Assembly: GCF_004331465.1 (NCBI RefSeq)
Contig: NZ_SJKB01000012.1
Coordinates: forward strand, 1-64,000
Reading direction: 5' to 3'
Length of the DNA stretch: 64,000 bases
Source of the DNA: Kribbella pittospori
GTDB lineage: Bacteria; Actinomycetota; Actinomycetes; Propionibacteriales; Kribbellaceae
The notes below the pieces were generated by a model, which was not told the origin of the DNA, made no database searches, and worked only from the letters and a program-made list of their open reading frames with translations. The translations under genes were made by a program, and so were the position numbers. Of this stretch, positions 62,775-64,000 are shown in pieces. Each line of letters begins with the position of its first letter. Position 1 is the stretch's first letter.

Positions 62775-63404
62775 TCATTGCCGCTCCAACCGGACGAAGG
62801 TCGCGCTCGGATCACTGACCATCTCGGTCACCTGGAACGCCCCCAGCGCGTTGGCCACGTCGTCGAACAGATGCTCGCCGCTGCCTGCCAGGATCGGCGC
62901 GATCACGAGGTTGAGCTCATCGATCAGACCGGCCCGCAGGTACTGCTGGACGGTGTGGGCGCCACCGGCGATGACCACGTCCCGGCCACCGGCGGCCTTC
63001 AGCGCGCGCTCCAGCACGGCCTCGATCGGCTCGTCGGTGAAGTGGAACGTCGTACCGCCCTCCATCGGGATCGACGGCCGCAGGTGGTGGGTGAGAACGA
63101 AGGTGTCGTGGTGGTACGGCGGGTTGTCGCCCCACCAGCCCGTCCACGACTCGTCCTCCCACGCACCACGCTGCGGGCCGAACATGTTCCGTCCCATGAT
63201 CGTGGCGCCGACACCTTCGGCGTACCCGTCGATCCGGTCCGCCCCGAGCCCGCTCTTGCCGGCGGCCCTGTCTGCCTGCGCGACCTCCATCCAGTCGTGC
63301 ACCTTGTCCATGCCGTCGCCGAACGGCGCGTCCAGCCGCTGACCGGGACCGGCCGCGATCCCATCGAGAGTGATCGTGAAGTTGTGGACCCGAACCCTTG
63401 CCAT
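62775..63404 (-). CDS. Dihydrofolate reductase-family protein
   Basis: A 209-residue reductase-fold protein starting VRVHNFTITLDGIAAGPGQ, with IMGRNMFGPQRG and an NADPH segment GGRDVVIAGGAHTVQQYLRA. A member of the RibD-C/DHFR-like group, longer than the copy at 51950. Likely co-transcribed with phzF. GAGGGG lies seven bases before the ATG. Confidence 0.82.
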   Translation of the reverse strand: MARVRVHNFTITLDGIAAGPGQRLDAPFGDGMDKVHDWMEVAQADRAAGKSGLGADRIDGYAEGVGATIMGRNMFGPQRGAWEDESWTGWWGDNPPYHHDTFVLTHHLRPSIPMEGGTTFHFTDEPIEAVLERALKAAGGRDVVIAGGAHTVQQYLRAGLIDELNLVIAPILAGSGEHLFDDVANALGAFQVTEMVSDPSATFVRLERQ

Positions 63405-63478
63405 GACAATCCCCTCAGTCTCTGTGCGGTCCTGCGTACACCCCCAGGTCGGAACCGCCCCGACCGCCTTGACATGGG

Positions 63479-63844
63479 TCAGTCTGTCCAATCCAACTGC
63501 CCCTCCGGAATCCCCAACCCCCGCCCAAACTCCTGCGCCTCGGCCCGCGCCGCCGTGTCACCGCGCTCGTATCGGAACACTCGGCCCGGGAACACGACGA
63601 AGACCTCCCGCGCGTCATGGAAGTCGGCGTACCACCCCGGCTGGTCCAACGCCCCGGCCAGCGTCTCCGCCAGCACCTCGGCCCCCTCGTCCTCGACGCC
63701 GAACTCCAGCACCGACCACACCGCCGCCTGACTCGGCGTCGCACTCGCCACGGCGTACCGACTGATCTTCCGCACCACCAACGGCACGTCCGAAATCTCC
63801 ACCCCAACCCGCAAACTCTCCAAAATCAACGCACCCTCAAACAC
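63479..63844 (-). CDS. Conserved-looking protein of unknown function
   Basis: A 121-residue soluble protein with alternating strands and helices and no motif I recognise. It contains LEFGVEDEGAEVLAETLAGA and FHDAREVFVVFPGRVFRYER, so it is probably a compact alpha/beta domain. The GTG start has GGAGG five bases upstream, but that site lies in the 3' arm of the hairpin at 63847-63876. It may be translated only when the hairpin opens. Confidence 0.6.
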   Translation of the reverse strand: MFEGALILESLRVGVEISDVPLVVRKISRYAVASATPSQAAVWSVLEFGVEDEGAEVLAETLAGALDQPGWYADFHDAREVFVVFPGRVFRYERGDTAARAEAQEFGRGLGIPEGQLDWTD

Positions 63845-63846
63845 CC

Positions 63847-63876
63847 AGCCTCCTCTCGACTTCTGCAGAGGAGGCT
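63847..63876 (-). terminator. Hairpin between two genes, overlapping a Shine-Dalgarno
   Basis: A 10-bp perfect stem AGCCTCCTCT/AGAGGAGGCT with a 10-base loop, 18 bp after the stop of the edge gene. In the transcript of this strand the 3' arm contains AGAGGAGG, the ribosome-binding site of the next gene. Confidence 0.6.
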
Positions 63877-63894
63877 AGGGGTGCCCGCCGACAG

Positions 63895-64000
63895 TTACGC
63901 GAAGAGTGGGATCTGGGCGTTTTGCGGGGTGGCGCCGTAGGAGGCGATCACCTTGTTGAGTTCGGACTGGTAGTACAGCGTGCCGAGGCCGAAGACGAAC
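63895..64000 (-). CDS. 3' end of a gene cut by the window edge
   Basis: The last 34 codons read ...GLGTLYYQSELNKVIASYG and ATPQNAQIPLFA before a TAA stop. The codon bias is strongly actinobacterial, so this is real coding sequence. The ending, with a hydrophobic strand and an ELNKVI helix, could belong to an extracellular binding protein, but the family cannot be named from it. Confidence 0.6.
   Translation of the reverse strand, partial: FVFGLGTLYYQSELNKVIASYGATPQNAQIPLFA

Overview
The window comes from a high-GC actinomycete. Start codons are often GTG or TTG, gene ends overlap as ATGA or GTGA, GC is strongly biased at third codon positions, and the families are typical of soil actinobacteria: FCD-type GntR, WYL and TetR regulators, a DUF574 methyltransferase, a Tat-exported DyP peroxidase and an SAH riboswitch before metH. 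The gene mix would fit Kribbella or a related Nocardioidaceae genus, but that is inference. No rRNA, tRNA, CRISPR array or origin was seen.

Layout. 1-7.3 kb: the edge of a probable IS30-type transposase, an SGNH hydrolase with a GntR regulator, and a divergent three-gene operon encoding an isopropylmalate/isocitrate-type dehydrogenase, an aconitase and an aldehyde dehydrogenase fused to a cupin. Two identical GTTATAAC palindromes flank the divergent promoter. 7.3-10.4 kb: a VIT1-type metal transporter behind a DtxR/IdeR-like iron box, a fused electron-transfer flavoprotein and a ChrB-like protein. 10.4-25.8 kb: an RpiR regulator; an operon with a C45-type N-terminal nucleophile hydrolase, a complete siderophore-type ABC importer and a threonine-dehydratase-like PLP enzyme; a COG4280-like membrane protein pair; then TldD, TldE, a metallo-beta-lactamase-fold enzyme, a kinase-aminotransferase fusion and an RNase Z-like protein. 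The C45 and TldD promoters share the same operator layout, GTAG-N6-CTAC overlapping the -10 element. 25.9-29.9 kb: EfeO, EfeB and a PLC/acid-phosphatase-family lipoprotein. 29.9-32.9 kb: an alpha/beta hydrolase, and a WYL regulator facing an epoxide hydrolase across a 19-bp perfect inverted repeat.

32.9-36.8 kb is a degenerate island between two identical 55-bp repeats. It holds a C15 tract, GC-rich tandem repeats, one intact serine hydrolase, an acidic small protein, and relics of a NylB-like hydrolase, an ATP-dependent DNA ligase, an HxlR-like regulator and a membrane protein. 36.8-43.4 kb: SDR/TetR pair, a large HtrA-type protease with a Q-rich N-terminus, tandem terminators, a repeat-bearing spacer, and an MFS/TetR pair. 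43.4-64 kb: SAH riboswitch and metH, then mostly single-gene housekeeping and accessory enzymes (GNAT, HAD phosphatase, SDRs, methyltransferases, YCII, DHFR-like reductases, PL6-like lyase, DUF3800, HIRAN, VOC, adenylate kinase, hemerythrin, lipoate ligase, PhzF).

The most interesting inference is that the genes under the shared RpiR-type operator form an import-and-dismantle system for a peptide-like or metal-chelating compound: uptake by the ABC importer, deacylation by the C45 hydrolase, proteolysis by TldD/E and breakdown of unusual amino acids by the two PLP enzymes. The substrate is unknown. The second is the dehydrogenase-aconitase-aldehyde dehydrogenase/cupin operon, which looks like an uncharacterised route for a tricarboxylic or hydroxy-acid substrate.
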